From Amycolatopsis alba DSM 44262 (GTDB lineage: Bacteria; Actinomycetota; Actinomycetes; Mycobacteriales; Pseudonocardiaceae), in NCBI RefSeq assembly GCF_000384215.1, contig NZ_KB913032.1:8517605-8581604 (forward strand): DNA of 64,000 bases, read 5' to 3'. The notes under the pieces are model-generated. The model had not been told where the DNA came from. It saw only the letters and a program-made list of their open reading frames with translations, and did not search any database. Shown piece after piece: positions 9,709 through 17,756 of this stretch. The stretch's first letter is position 1, and each line of letters opens with the position of its first letter. The position numbers and the translations under genes were made by a program.

Positions 9709-10814
9709 CGGCGGACCCCGCTCAGCGCGTGCCCGGCGAGCATGAGCAGGCACAACTCGTTGGTGCCCTCGATGACTTCCATGAGTTTCGCGTCCCGGTA
9801 GGCCCGCGCCACCAGACTGCCGTCGTGCGCGCCCGCCGAGGCCAGGACCTGCACCGCCGCCGACGCGCCGTCGGCGGCGTTGCCCGCGCTGACGTGCTTG
9901 GCCAGCACCGTCGTCATCACCACATCCGGTGATCCGGAGTCCCAGTGCTCGCTGGCGTGCTCGCAGACCCGCGCGCTGACCTGTTCGGCGATCAGCAGCC
10001 TGCCGAGATGCCCGGAAACCAGCTGGTGCTCGGCGAGCGGCTTGCCGAACTGGGAGCGTGAGCGCGCGTGGTCCGTCGCCGCCGCGAGACAGCCGCGGAG
10101 CAGGCCGGCGCAGCCCCACGCGACGGACAACCGGCCGTAGGTCAAGGCCGAGGTGACCAGCAGCGAAAGCGATTGCCCGGCGCCGCCGAGCAGGCTGTCC
10201 GCAGGCAGCCTCACCCCGTCGAGGTCCACGTCGGCGTGCCCCGCGGCACGGCAGCCGAGCGGATCGGGGATCCGGCGTATCCGCACTCCCGGCGCGTCCG
10301 CGGGGACGACCACGGCGGCGCCTCCTTCGCCGTACCGGCCGAACACGACGATCAGGCCGGCGTAGTGCCCGCCGGTCACCCACACCTTGCGGCCGTCGAG
10401 CACCACGGTGTCGCCCTCGTCGCGGATCCGCGTCGTCATCGCGGACAGGTCGCTGCCCGCCCGCGGCTCGCTGAACGCCACGGCGGCCAGCTCACCACCG
10501 GTGAGCCTCGGCAGCAGGCGGGCGCGCTGCGCCGCGTCACCTGAGCGCCGGATCGTCCACGCCGCCATGCCCTGCGTCGTCATGACACTGCGGACCGAAC
10601 CGCACAGGCTGCCGGTATGCGCGGTGAGCTCGCCGTTGTCGCGGCTGCTCAGCCCCAGGCCGCCGTGTTCGGCGGCGACCTGCGCGCACAGCACCGGACC
10701 GAGTTTGCCGAACAGTTCCGGCGGCAGCAGCCCGGTCCGGTCCCACTCTTCGGCCTGGCCTTCGACCAGTTCGGTGATCAGTGCCGTGGCCCGCGCCAGC
10801 GTGTCACCCGGCAT
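9705..10814 (-). CDS. asm15: Acyl-CoA dehydrogenase-like flavoprotein of methoxymalonyl-ACP synthesis
   Basis: A 369-residue acyl-CoA dehydrogenase family protein. Visible family features are VAFSEPRAGSDLSAMTT (flavin/substrate site), KVWVTGGHYAGLIVV, RSRSQFGKPLAEHQLV and the C-terminal AKLMEVIEGTNELCLLML. In FkbI/Asm15 systems this enzyme oxidises the ACP-bound intermediate while building the malonate skeleton. The ATG at 10814 overlaps the ACP gene stop by 11 bp and its stop overlaps the FkbH-like gene. Its position between the ACP and FkbH-like genes is exactly that of the ansamitocin set. Confidence 0.92.
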   Translation of the reverse strand: MPGDTLARATALITELVEGQAEEWDRTGLLPPELFGKLGPVLCAQVAAEHGGLGLSSRDNGELTAHTGSLCGSVRSVMTTQGMAAWTIRRSGDAAQRARLLPRLTGGELAAVAFSEPRAGSDLSAMTTRIRDEGDTVVLDGRKVWVTGGHYAGLIVVFGRYGEGGAAVVVPADAPGVRIRRIPDPLGCRAAGHADVDLDGVRLPADSLLGGAGQSLSLLVTSALTYGRLSVAWGCAGLLRGCLAAATDHARSRSQFGKPLAEHQLVSGHLGRLLIAEQVSARVCEHASEHWDSGSPDVVMTTVLAKHVSAGNAADGASAAVQVLASAGAHDGSLVARAYRDAKLMEVIEGTNELCLLMLAGHALSGVRR

Positions 10815-11055
10815 GGTTGTCCCGGAGCCGGTCCACCAGGGCCGTCATCGCGTGCACCGTGCGGAAGTTGTCCAGCCGCAGATCGGCGCCGGCGATCACC
10901 ACGTCGAAGACCTGCTCGATGTGCACCACCAGCTCCATGGCGAACAGCGACGACAGCCCGCCCGCGGTGAACAGGTCACGGTCCGGCTCCCAGCTCGCCT
11001 TGGTGCGGGATTCCAGATAGCGCAGCAGATCCTGTTCGACAGTGGGTACGGTCAT
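10804..11055 (-). CDS. asm14: Discrete acyl carrier protein for methoxymalonate
   Basis: An 83-residue acyl carrier protein. The phosphopantetheine serine lies in TAGGLSSLFAMELVVHIE, with the usual four-helix length. It would carry the glyceryl, hydroxymalonyl and methoxymalonyl groups built by the neighbouring enzymes and deliver methoxymalonate to a PKS acyltransferase. ATG 11055 overlaps the stop of the hydroxyacyl dehydrogenase gene by 4 bp. No acyltransferase in the PKS of this window has motifs expected for this extender. Confidence 0.93.
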   Translation of the reverse strand: MTVPTVEQDLLRYLESRTKASWEPDRDLFTAGGLSSLFAMELVVHIEQVFDVVIAGADLRLDNFRTVHAMTALVDRLRDNHAG

Positions 11056-11921
11056 GGCATCGCCTCCTGGTAGTCGAAGAATCCACGGCCGCTTTTCCGC
11101 CCGAGGCTGCCTTCGCGGACCTTGGCCAGCAGCAGTTCGCAGGGCAGGCAGTCTTCGTCCCCGGTCCGGGCGTGCAGTACCGCGAGCGAGTCGACGAGGT
11201 TGTCCAGGCCGATCAGATCCGCCGTGCGCAGCGGGCCGGTGCGATGCCCGAGGCAGTCGCGCATCAGCGTGTCGACGGCTTCGGCGGTGGCCGTCCCCGC
11301 CTGGACGACGCGGGCGGCGGCGTTGATCATCGGATGCAGGATGCGGCTGGTCACGAACCCCGGCGCGTCGCCGACGACCACCGGCACGCGGCCGAGCGCG
11401 GTCAGCAGCCCGGTCACCGCGTCCATCGTCGCCCTCGCGGTCCCGGCGGCCTTGACCACCTCCACCGTGCCGATGAGATACGCCGGGTTCATGAAATGCG
11501 TACCGGCGAGGTCCTCCGGGCGGTCGAGGACGGCGGCCAGTTCGGCGATCGGGATCGACGACGTGTTGGACACCAGCGGTGTGCCGGGGCGCACGATCCG
11601 GGTCATTTCGCGCAGCGCCGCGGCTTTGAGGTCCGCGCGTTCGGTGATCGCTTCGATGACGACCGTCGACTCCGCCGCGTCGGCGGCGACGGTGCTCGTC
11701 GACAGTTCGCCGGTGTCACCGCCGCGCGCGCCCATCAGCTGCGCCATCCGCAGCTGGGCTTCGACGTCGCTTCGCGCCTTGTCCAGCGCGGCTCCGTCGA
11801 TATCGATCAGCAGCACCGGAAACCCTTGTCCCAGAACCAAAGTCGCGATACCGGCGCCCATCACGCCCGCGCCGAGCAGCGTCACCCGGTCCGTCACCCG
11901 ATCACCAGTCACGGAGGTCAC
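11052..11921 (-). CDS. asm13: 3-hydroxyacyl-CoA dehydrogenase-like enzyme of methoxymalonyl-ACP synthesis
   Basis: About 289 residues of the 3-hydroxybutyryl-CoA dehydrogenase family. The NAD-binding motif is VTLLGAGVMGAGIATL, followed by SNTSSIPIAELA, GTHFMNPAYLIGTVEVV and the C-terminal domain ending GRKSGRGFFDYQEAMP. It should oxidise the primary alcohol of glyceryl-ACP toward the carboxylate in methoxymalonyl-ACP synthesis. The frame is open to 12119, but the Rossmann fold begins just after 11921, so one of three closely spaced GTG codons (VTSVTGDRVTDR) is the likely start; 11921 gives the longest form consistent with family length. It heads the five-gene operon and is divergent from the halogenase gene. 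Confidence 0.88.
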   Translation of the reverse strand: MTSVTGDRVTDRVTLLGAGVMGAGIATLVLGQGFPVLLIDIDGAALDKARSDVEAQLRMAQLMGARGGDTGELSTSTVAADAAESTVVIEAITERADLKAAALREMTRIVRPGTPLVSNTSSIPIAELAAVLDRPEDLAGTHFMNPAYLIGTVEVVKAAGTARATMDAVTGLLTALGRVPVVVGDAPGFVTSRILHPMINAAARVVQAGTATAEAVDTLMRDCLGHRTGPLRTADLIGLDNLVDSLAVLHARTGDEDCLPCELLLAKVREGSLGRKSGRGFFDYQEAMP

Positions 11922-12093
11922 GGTAGGTCCGGCCGGGCTCGCCGGGGCAGGGAAGACCTTCCACTCTCCGCCCATCGGCGCGGCAATGGGTTTCCGGTTA
12001 CGTCCCGGTGGAACCCTCCCCGGCGCGATCACGTTGTCGGCCGCGGCGACCCGGCCTAGATTCGGGAACATTCCGGCTCCAGGAAGGAAATCC
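11922..12093. promoter_or_regulatory. Divergent promoter region between methoxymalonate operon and halogenase operon
   Basis: About 170 bp separate the leftward methoxymalonyl-ACP operon from the rightward halogenase gene. A GGTTTCCGG stretch near 11989-11997 faces a CCCGGTGGAACCC stretch near 12004-12016, a loose inverted repeat that might be an operator. AGGAAGGA at 12081-12088 is the ribosome-binding site of the halogenase. Promoter elements could not be assigned with confidence. Confidence 0.4.
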
Positions 12094-13419
12094 ATGGCGG
12101 ACAAGGCTTTCGACGTCATCGTGATCGGCGGCGGCCCGGCGGGTTCGGTCTGTGCGGCCGCGCTCGCCGACCACGGTCATTCCGTCGCGGTGCTGGAGCG
12201 GCAGGAATTCCCGCGGTTCCACATCGGTGAATCGATGCTGCCGTACATGATCGGCCTCCTGGAGCGGCTCGATCTCCTGGACGCGGTCGGGAAACAGGGG
12301 TACGTGGTCAAACGCGGCGGCGAGTTCATCGACCCGACCGGGACGAAGTTCGTCACTCCCGGTGTCTACCGCGCGGATTTCTCCAAACAGGGTGAAGGCA
12401 GGCACAGCGAGACCTTTCAGGTCGAGCGCGCGCATTTCGACCAGGTCCTGCTGGAGAAGGCGCGGGCGAACGGCGCCGAGGTGATCACCGGCGCGTCGGT
12501 GCGGGACCTGGTCATGACGGGCGACCGGATCACCGGCGTGCGCTACCGCCACGAAGGCGGCGAGCACGAGATCAGTGCCTCGTTCGTGGTCGACGCGAGC
12601 GGCCGGGCGGGCACGATCGCGAACCGGTTCGGCCTCCGGAAGACGACGGACGGCCTGCGGATGGTCGCGGTCTTCCGGCATTACGAGGGACTGGACGAGC
12701 GGCACAACCCAGGGCACGAGGGCGACATCCAGATCGGCAGCCACGCCGACGGCTGGGTGTGGGCGATCCCGTTGTCCGGTGACAAGGTCAGCGTCGGCAC
12801 GGTGATGCCGCGGGCGGTGTTCCGCGAGGCCGTGAAGGAAGACGTCTTCGCCGAGCACGTCGCCCGGATCCCCCGGATCGTCCAGCGGCTGAGCGGCACC
12901 CGCCCGTCGACGGAGTTCCGGGTGGAGGCCGACTACTGCTATCACGCCGACGAGGTGACCGGCCCCGGCTGGCTGATGGCCGGGGACGCCGGATGCTTCG
13001 GCGATCCCATGTTCTCGGGTGGGACGCTGGTCGCGATGGTGACCGCGGCGCGGGCCGCCGACACCATCACCCGCGTGCTCGCCGATCCCGGTGCCGAGCG
13101 GGCGCTCACCGACGAGTACGCGAACTTCTTCAAGACCGGGTACGACACCTACGTCCGGCTCATCTTCGCCTTCTACCAGAGCGAACTGATCAGCGCGGTC
13201 GCCGACGCGAGCACGGTGGTGGAGCGCGAAAACCTCGAGATGTACATGGTGCGCCTGCTCGGCGGCGACTTCTGGAGCGAACACAATCCGATCGCGCAGG
13301 CACTGCGGGCCAACACCGCCTGGCGCACCTTCGCGCCGTTCCGGCCGGTGTTCGGCTGCCCGGTCTATCCGGAACTGGACGCGGCGGACCGGGCCGAGGT
13401 CGCGGCGGCGCGACCGTGA
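12094..13419 (+). CDS. asm12: FAD-dependent halogenase
   Basis: A 441-residue flavin halogenase. It has the FAD motif VIVIGGGPAGSVCAAAL near the N-terminus and the diagnostic halogenase signature WVWAIP at residues 221-226 (WxWxIP pattern), plus LMAGDAGCFGDPMFSGG for FAD binding. Such enzymes use FADH2, oxygen and chloride to make hypochlorous acid held by an active-site lysine. In ansamitocin Asm12 chlorinates the aromatic ring derived from AHBA; the same is likely here. ATG 12094 is preceded by AGGAAGGA and the FAD motif starts at once; the open frame further upstream overlaps the divergent promoter and is not used. Its stop overlaps the next GTG by 4 bp. A partner flavin reductase is not evident in the cluster. 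Confidence 0.93.
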   Translation: MADKAFDVIVIGGGPAGSVCAAALADHGHSVAVLERQEFPRFHIGESMLPYMIGLLERLDLLDAVGKQGYVVKRGGEFIDPTGTKFVTPGVYRADFSKQGEGRHSETFQVERAHFDQVLLEKARANGAEVITGASVRDLVMTGDRITGVRYRHEGGEHEISASFVVDASGRAGTIANRFGLRKTTDGLRMVAVFRHYEGLDERHNPGHEGDIQIGSHADGWVWAIPLSGDKVSVGTVMPRAVFREAVKEDVFAEHVARIPRIVQRLSGTRPSTEFRVEADYCYHADEVTGPGWLMAGDAGCFGDPMFSGGTLVAMVTAARAADTITRVLADPGAERALTDEYANFFKTGYDTYVRLIFAFYQSELISAVADASTVVERENLEMYMVRLLGGDFWSEHNPIAQALRANTAWRTFAPFRPVFGCPVYPELDAADRAEVAAARP

Positions 13420-14924
13420 TCGAGCCCGCCGTGCTGATCGCGGGCGCCGGGCCCACCGGGCTCGCACTGGCGTGCGGGCTGCGGGCCAAGGGGATTCCGG
13501 TGCGGGTGGTGGACCGCGCGGACGGCCCGATCGGCACCTCCCGTGCGCTCGGGGTGCAACCACGCGGTGTCGAGGTGCTGATCCGGCTCGGCGCGCTCGC
13601 CGACCTGCCCGAACGGGTGATCCCGTTGCGTGAGGTCAGGATGCACGTCGCCGGGAAGCTGATCTCCACCATGCCGATGGACCGGATGGGTGCCGCCTCC
13701 GGCCGCTCGCCGCTGCTCGTTTCGCAGGTCGAGGTCGAAGGCGCGCTGCGCGAGCGGCTGGCGGAGTTCGGGGTGCGGCCGGGCTGGGGACACGAGCTGG
13801 TCGACTGCGCTCCGGACGCCGACGGCGTCACGGTGAGGTTGCGCGGCCCGTCCGGGCCGGAGACCGTGCGCGCCGGCTGGCTGGCCGGCTGCGACGGCGC
13901 GCACAGCCGGGTCCGCAAGCTGTCCGGGATCGGCTTCCCCGGTGTGCCGGTCGCGGAACACTTCCTGATCGCCGACGTCCGCGCGGACTGGCGGCTGGAC
14001 CGGCAGGTGATGGGCAGCTGGTCGCGCGGTGGCGACATGATCAGCGTCTGCCCGCTCCCCGGCGAGGGCCGCTGGCGGCTGATGGGGCCGTCCCCGTCCG
14101 GCACCGAGGGTGAGCTGAGCCAGGACGACATCCTCGCGCTCGTCGAACGGCAGCTCGTCAAATGCACTCCGTACGGGGTGGCGGGGATCAGGGACGTCGA
14201 GTGGCTCTCGACGTTCCGCATCCACCGCAGGCTCGCGGACACCTACCGCAAGGGCAGGGTGCTGCTCGCCGGGGACGCCGTCGCCATCCATCACCCGTTC
14301 GGCGGGCAGGGGATGAACACGGGGCTCGGTGACGCGGAGAACCTGGCGTGGAAGCTCGCGCTGGTGATCGGTGATCGCGCCGGTGAAAGGCTTCTCGACA
14401 GCTACGAGGCCGAGCGCCGTCCTGTCGCGCGCGGGGTGCTCGCGGGCACCGGCTTCGTGACGAGGCTGGTGATGGCGGAGAACAAGGCGACCGCGCTGCT
14501 GCGCGACCGGGTGGTGATGCCGCTGATGAACACCGCGAAGGTCCAGAACGCCCTGTGGCGGAACGCGTCCCAGCTCGGTGTGCACTACCGTGGCGGCCCG
14601 CTCGCCGCGCCTTCGCGCCGGCGCTTCGGTCCCAGGCCTGGCGAACGCGTGCCGGACATCCTGTGCCGCGACAGAGACGGCGTGACCGTCCGCCTGCACG
14701 AAGCGCTTCAGGGGCGATGGGCGGTGCTCGGCGGTCCCGGTGCCGCCGGGAGCGTCGCCGTCGCGGCGGACGCGCTGGGGGACAAGGAGGTCGTCTCGCT
14801 GACCCCGGCGGACGGGAGCCCACGCGATGTCCTGCTGATCCGCCCGGACGCGCACCTCGCCTGGCGCGGGCGTCCCGCACCGGGGGAAGAGCTGTCCCGC
14901 TGGCTCACGGGCGCGCTCGGCTGA
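13416..14924 (+). CDS. FAD-dependent monooxygenase (rifampicin monooxygenase/aromatic hydroxylase type)
   Basis: A 502-residue class A flavoprotein monooxygenase. It shows the FAD-binding GxGxxG region (VLIAGAGPTGLALACGL), the DG motif in GCDGAHSRVRKLSG and the GD motif in VLLAGDAVAIHHPFGGQGMNTG, followed by a C-terminal thioredoxin-like domain typical of the group. The GTG at 13416 overlaps the halogenase stop (GTGA), so both are translated together. Position after the halogenase matches asm11 of the ansamitocin cluster, an oxygenase of uncertain step. It may hydroxylate the AHBA ring or the ansa chain, or inactivate product. The exact substrate cannot be told from the sequence. Confidence 0.85.
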   Translation: MIEPAVLIAGAGPTGLALACGLRAKGIPVRVVDRADGPIGTSRALGVQPRGVEVLIRLGALADLPERVIPLREVRMHVAGKLISTMPMDRMGAASGRSPLLVSQVEVEGALRERLAEFGVRPGWGHELVDCAPDADGVTVRLRGPSGPETVRAGWLAGCDGAHSRVRKLSGIGFPGVPVAEHFLIADVRADWRLDRQVMGSWSRGGDMISVCPLPGEGRWRLMGPSPSGTEGELSQDDILALVERQLVKCTPYGVAGIRDVEWLSTFRIHRRLADTYRKGRVLLAGDAVAIHHPFGGQGMNTGLGDAENLAWKLALVIGDRAGERLLDSYEAERRPVARGVLAGTGFVTRLVMAENKATALLRDRVVMPLMNTAKVQNALWRNASQLGVHYRGGPLAAPSRRRFGPRPGERVPDILCRDRDGVTVRLHEALQGRWAVLGGPGAAGSVAVAADALGDKEVVSLTPADGSPRDVLLIRPDAHLAWRGRPAPGEELSRWLTGALG

Positions 14925-14948
14925 ACCGCTCGGAAGGAGGAGCCACGC

Positions 14949-15311
14949 ATGAGGTTCATGCTGCTGATCCACACCAGCGCGGATCGCTGGAAGACGCTGA
15001 CGCAGGCGGACAAGGAGGAATTCCTCGCGGAGTACCTGGCCTTCACCGAGAAGATCAAGGCGTCCGGGGAACACCGGTACGGCGGCCCGCTCGCCGACCG
15101 GACGCAGGCGCACGCGGTCCGGGTGCGCGACGGCAGGCGGGAAGTGACGTCCGGCCCGCTGACCGGGTCGGACGAATACCTCGGGGGTTACTACGTGGTC
15201 GACTGCGCCGGCCCGGACCGCGCGATCGAGATCGCGGCGGAGATCCCCGACGCGAAGCTGAACGTCGTCGAAGTGCGGCCGCTGGCACCGATGGGCGGTC
15301 TGGAGTCTTGA
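14949..15311 (+). CDS. YciI/DGPF-domain protein
   Basis: A 120-residue protein of the YciI-related (DGPF) superfamily: MRFMLLIHTSADRW start, a central GGPLADRTQAHAVRV strand pair, SGPLTGSDEYLGGYYVVDC, and a C-terminal AIEIAAEIPDAKLNVVEVRPL. This ferredoxin-like fold usually binds small acids or acts in ring cleavage; many members have unknown roles. The ATG is preceded by GGAAGGAGGAG, a strong ribosome-binding site, 24 bp after the monooxygenase stop, so it belongs to the halogenase operon. I do not know a maytansinoid step for it. Confidence 0.75.
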   Translation: MRFMLLIHTSADRWKTLTQADKEEFLAEYLAFTEKIKASGEHRYGGPLADRTQAHAVRVRDGRREVTSGPLTGSDEYLGGYYVVDCAGPDRAIEIAAEIPDAKLNVVEVRPLAPMGGLES

Positions 15312-15336
15312 TTCCGCTGATCGAAAGGCTGGGCCC

Positions 15337-15981
15337 ATGACGATGCACACTGTGGACTGCGAAGGCGTGGATGTCCGCTACGCCGATCACCTCGACGGCG
15401 GCGGCAGCGACTTCGGCCGGGCATACGTGCCCTTCGTCGCCTCGCGGTTCGGGAAGGTCCCGCGGCTGCTGGAATGGTGCTGCGGACCGGCGTTCATCGG
15501 CTTTTCGCTGCTGGGCGCCGATCTGTGCGAGCGCCTGGAGCTGTGCGACGTGAACGAGGAAGCGGTGAACGTCGCGAGGGCGACCGTGGCGGCCAACGGC
15601 CTCGGCGACCGGGTCTCGGTGTTCCACAGCGATTGCTTCGACACCGTGCCCGCCGACCGGAAATGGGATCTGATCGTCGGCAACCCGCCGCATATGAACG
15701 TGACCACCGCGCCCGCCGAGCATGTCGAGGTGTTCCGGCGGATCAAACCCGAGCTGGTCTACGCGGACAAGGACTGGGAGATCCACCGGCGCTTCTACGA
15801 CCAGGTCGGGGACCGTCTCACGCCCGGCGGCAGCGTCCTGCTCCAGGAATGCTGGGCGGCTTCGGATCCCGAGGTGTTCCGGCCGATGATCACGGCCGCG
15901 GGGCTGGAGATCGCCGGGACCTTCCCGTGCGAGCCGCCGCACGATCTCTTCTACTTCCTGTGGGTGCGGCCCGCGGCTTGA
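15337..15981 (+). CDS. Small SAM-dependent methyltransferase with NPPH motif; amide N-methylation candidate
   Basis: A 214-residue Rossmann methyltransferase. The SAM site is LLEWCCGPAFIGFSLLG, with the acidic ribose-binding region ELCDVNEEAV, and the catalytic motif reads DLIVGNPPHMNV. NPPH resembles the NPPY motif of HemK/PrmC and DNA N-methyltransferases, which methylate amide or exocyclic amine nitrogens. The ansamitocin cluster has an N-methyltransferase (asm10) beside its asm11 and asm12 homologues, and maytansinoids carry an N-methyl amide. I therefore infer that this gene N-methylates the macrolactam. It ends the halogenase operon, directly before a strong hairpin. Assignment to asm10 rests on context and motif, not on alignment. 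Confidence 0.78.
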   Translation: MTMHTVDCEGVDVRYADHLDGGGSDFGRAYVPFVASRFGKVPRLLEWCCGPAFIGFSLLGADLCERLELCDVNEEAVNVARATVAANGLGDRVSVFHSDCFDTVPADRKWDLIVGNPPHMNVTTAPAEHVEVFRRIKPELVYADKDWEIHRRFYDQVGDRLTPGGSVLLQECWAASDPEVFRPMITAAGLEIAGTFPCEPPHDLFYFLWVRPAA

Positions 15982-16034
15982 TCCGTGAAGGCCTCCTTCC
16001 CTACCTTGAGAGTAGGGAAGGAGGCCTTCACGGA
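15982..16034. repeat. Intergenic hairpin, family A (copy 2), bidirectional terminator candidate
   Basis: A perfect long inverted repeat: arms of about 23 nt starting TCCGTGAAGGCCTCC and a 7-nt loop CTTGAGA. It fills the gap between two convergent genes, the methyltransferase ending at 15981 and the dehydratase ending at 16038, exactly where a bidirectional terminator would be expected. It differs from copy 1 (1157-1211) by only a base or two. Confidence 0.85.
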
Positions 16035-16037
16035 CGG

Positions 16038-16466
16038 TCAGGCCATTTCCAGTAGGGCTTTGGCGGCTAAACGGTAGCCGAAGGCGCCGAGGCCGGCGAC
16101 CATTCCGGCGGCGAGCGGAGCGAGTACGGATTCGTGCCGGAAAGATTCCCGCGCCCAGATATTGGACAGATGCACTTCGATCCACGGATTCGGATAGTTC
16201 GCGAGCGCGTCGCGCAGGCTCCAGCCGTGGATCATCAGCGCGCCGGGGTTGATGATCGCGCCCGCGGTGTCGTAGTTGTCCTGGACGAAGCGGACGAGCT
16301 CGCCTTCGCAGTCATGTTGGTATGCCAGGACTTTCCAGTCGGAACCGGCCACTTCCTCGGCGACGGCCGTTTCGATGTCGGCGAGGGTGTCCGTGCCGTA
16401 GATCTCGGGTTCGCGCCTGCCGAGTATGCCGAGATTGGGGCCGTTGATCAGCAGTATTCCGGTCAC
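16038..16466 (-). CDS. rifJ: Aminodehydroquinate dehydratase (type II dehydroquinase family)
   Basis: A 142-residue type II dehydroquinase. It begins ILLINGPNLGILGRREPEIYG, the classic family signature with the catalytic tyrosine, then CEGELVRFVQDN, AIINPGALMIHGWSLRDAL with the catalytic histidine region, and EVHLSNIWARESFRH. In AHBA biosynthesis this enzyme converts 5-deoxy-5-amino-3-dehydroquinate to aminodehydroshikimate. GTG 16466 is the start. It is divergent from the AHBA synthase gene. A housekeeping shikimate role is possible from sequence alone, but the neighbours argue for the AHBA role. Confidence 0.93.
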   Translation of the reverse strand: MTGILLINGPNLGILGRREPEIYGTDTLADIETAVAEEVAGSDWKVLAYQHDCEGELVRFVQDNYDTAGAIINPGALMIHGWSLRDALANYPNPWIEVHLSNIWARESFRHESVLAPLAAGMVAGLGAFGYRLAAKALLEMA

Positions 16467-16528
16467 GAAAGACGATTATGTCAGCCTGTAGGGAAAGGTG
16501 GAACCGGTAAGAGCGGGTAAGGGGGATT

Positions 16529-16552
16529 GAGGGGATTTATAGGGGGTTGGGT
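16529..16552 (+). promoter_or_regulatory. G-rich motif shared with PKS promoter (copy 1)
   Basis: A 24-nt element, GAGGGGAT then two variable bases then ATAGGGGG, continuing TTGGGT, lies 49 bp before the AHBA synthase start in the divergent region with the dehydratase gene. The element at 22304-22327 before the PKS gene matches it at 20 of 24 positions. Two independent cluster promoters sharing such a sequence suggests a common regulator site. Which regulator binds is unknown. Confidence 0.55.
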
Positions 16553-16601
16553 GTCTCTGTCGGTGTCGGTAGCTTCGGAAGTGTCGATCATTTCGGGTGG
16601 A

Positions 16602-17756
16602 ATGGGGATCGAGACCATGGAATTGGAATTCCCGGCGTGGCCCCGGTACGGCGACGAGGAACGGACCGGGCTGATCCGAGCGTTGGAGCAAGGTCAATGG
16701 TGGCGTATCGCGGGCAGCGAGGTCGACGCCTTCGAAGCCGAGTTCGCCGAGTACCACGGCGCGGCGCACGCGCTGGCGGTGACGACCGGGACCCACGCGC
16801 TGGAACTGAGCCTCGAAGTGCTCGGAGTCCGCCGCGGCACCGAAGTCATCGTTCCCGCGTTCACCTTCATCTCCTCGTCGCAGGCCGCGCAGCGCCTCGG
16901 CGCGACGGTGATCCCGGTCGACGTCGATCCGGACACCTACTGTCTCGACCCCGCCGCGGTCGAGGCCGCGCTCGGTCCGAAGACCCGCGTGATCATGCCG
17001 GTGCACATGGGCGGCCAGTTCGCGGACATGGACGCGCTGACGAAACTGTCCGCCGATTCCGGGGTGCCCCTGCTCCAGGACGCCGCGCACGCCCACGGCG
17101 GGCAGTGGCAGGGCAAACGCGTCGGCGAGCTGGGATCGGTGGCGGCGTTCAGTTTCCAGAACGGGAAGCTGATGACCGCGGGCGAGGGCGGCGCCGTGCT
17201 GTTCGACGACCGTGAGCAATACGAGGAAGCCTTCCTGCGGCACAGCTGTGGCCGTCCGCGCGGTGACCGGGGGTACTTCCACGCGACGTCCGGGTCGAAC
17301 TTCCGGGTCACCGAGTTCACCGCGGCCGTGCTCCGGGCCCAGCTGGCGAGGCTGGGGGAGCAGATCGACCTTCGCGAGCGGCGCTGGCCGGTGTTGTCCG
17401 CCGCGCTGGCCGAGATCCCCGGCGTCGTGCCCCAGTCGCGTGACGGCCGCTGTGACCGGAACCCGCACTACATGGCGATGTTCCGGATTCCCGGCATCAC
17501 CGAAGAGCGCCGGACGGAGATCGTCGCCGCGCTGGTCGAGCACGGTATCCCCGCGTTCGTCGCCTTCCGGGCGATCTACCGGACGAAGGCCTTCTGGGAG
17601 ACCGGCGCGCCCGAGACGACGCCGGACGAACTCGCCCGCGCCTGCCCGAACTCCGAGGCCTTGGGCAAGGACTGCCTCTGGCTGCACCATCGGGCGCTGC
17701 TGGGCACCGAGCAGCAGATGCGCGACATCGCGTCGGTTCTGGCCGGGCTCCTGTGA
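16602..17756 (+). CDS. rifK: 3-amino-5-hydroxybenzoate (AHBA) synthase
   Basis: About 384 residues of the DegT/DnrJ/EryC1 PLP-dependent family, strikingly like rifamycin RifK: MELEFPAWPRYGDEER near the start, LEQGQWWRIAGSEVDAFE, VPAFTFISSSQAAQRLGA, IMPVHMGGQFADMDAL, and the PLP-lysine in NGKLMTAGEGG at residue 189. The enzyme aromatises 5-deoxy-5-amino-3-dehydroshikimate to AHBA, the starter unit of ansamycins. The start could be ATG 16602 or ATG 16617; 16602 gives an N-terminus of RifK length, while 16617 has a better spaced GGGGA. Its stop overlaps the next gene by 4 bp. This gene is the best single marker that the cluster makes an ansamycin. Confidence 0.96.
   Translation: MGIETMELEFPAWPRYGDEERTGLIRALEQGQWWRIAGSEVDAFEAEFAEYHGAAHALAVTTGTHALELSLEVLGVRRGTEVIVPAFTFISSSQAAQRLGATVIPVDVDPDTYCLDPAAVEAALGPKTRVIMPVHMGGQFADMDALTKLSADSGVPLLQDAAHAHGGQWQGKRVGELGSVAAFSFQNGKLMTAGEGGAVLFDDREQYEEAFLRHSCGRPRGDRGYFHATSGSNFRVTEFTAAVLRAQLARLGEQIDLRERRWPVLSAALAEIPGVVPQSRDGRCDRNPHYMAMFRIPGITEERRTEIVAALVEHGIPAFVAFRAIYRTKAFWETGAPETTPDELARACPNSEALGKDCLWLHHRALLGTEQQMRDIASVLAGLL

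Noticed and set aside
11122..12093. A long N-terminal extension of the halogenase
   Set aside because: The frame is open upstream but antisense to the hydroxyacyl dehydrogenase gene; the FAD motif and a strong ribosome-binding site place the start at 12094.
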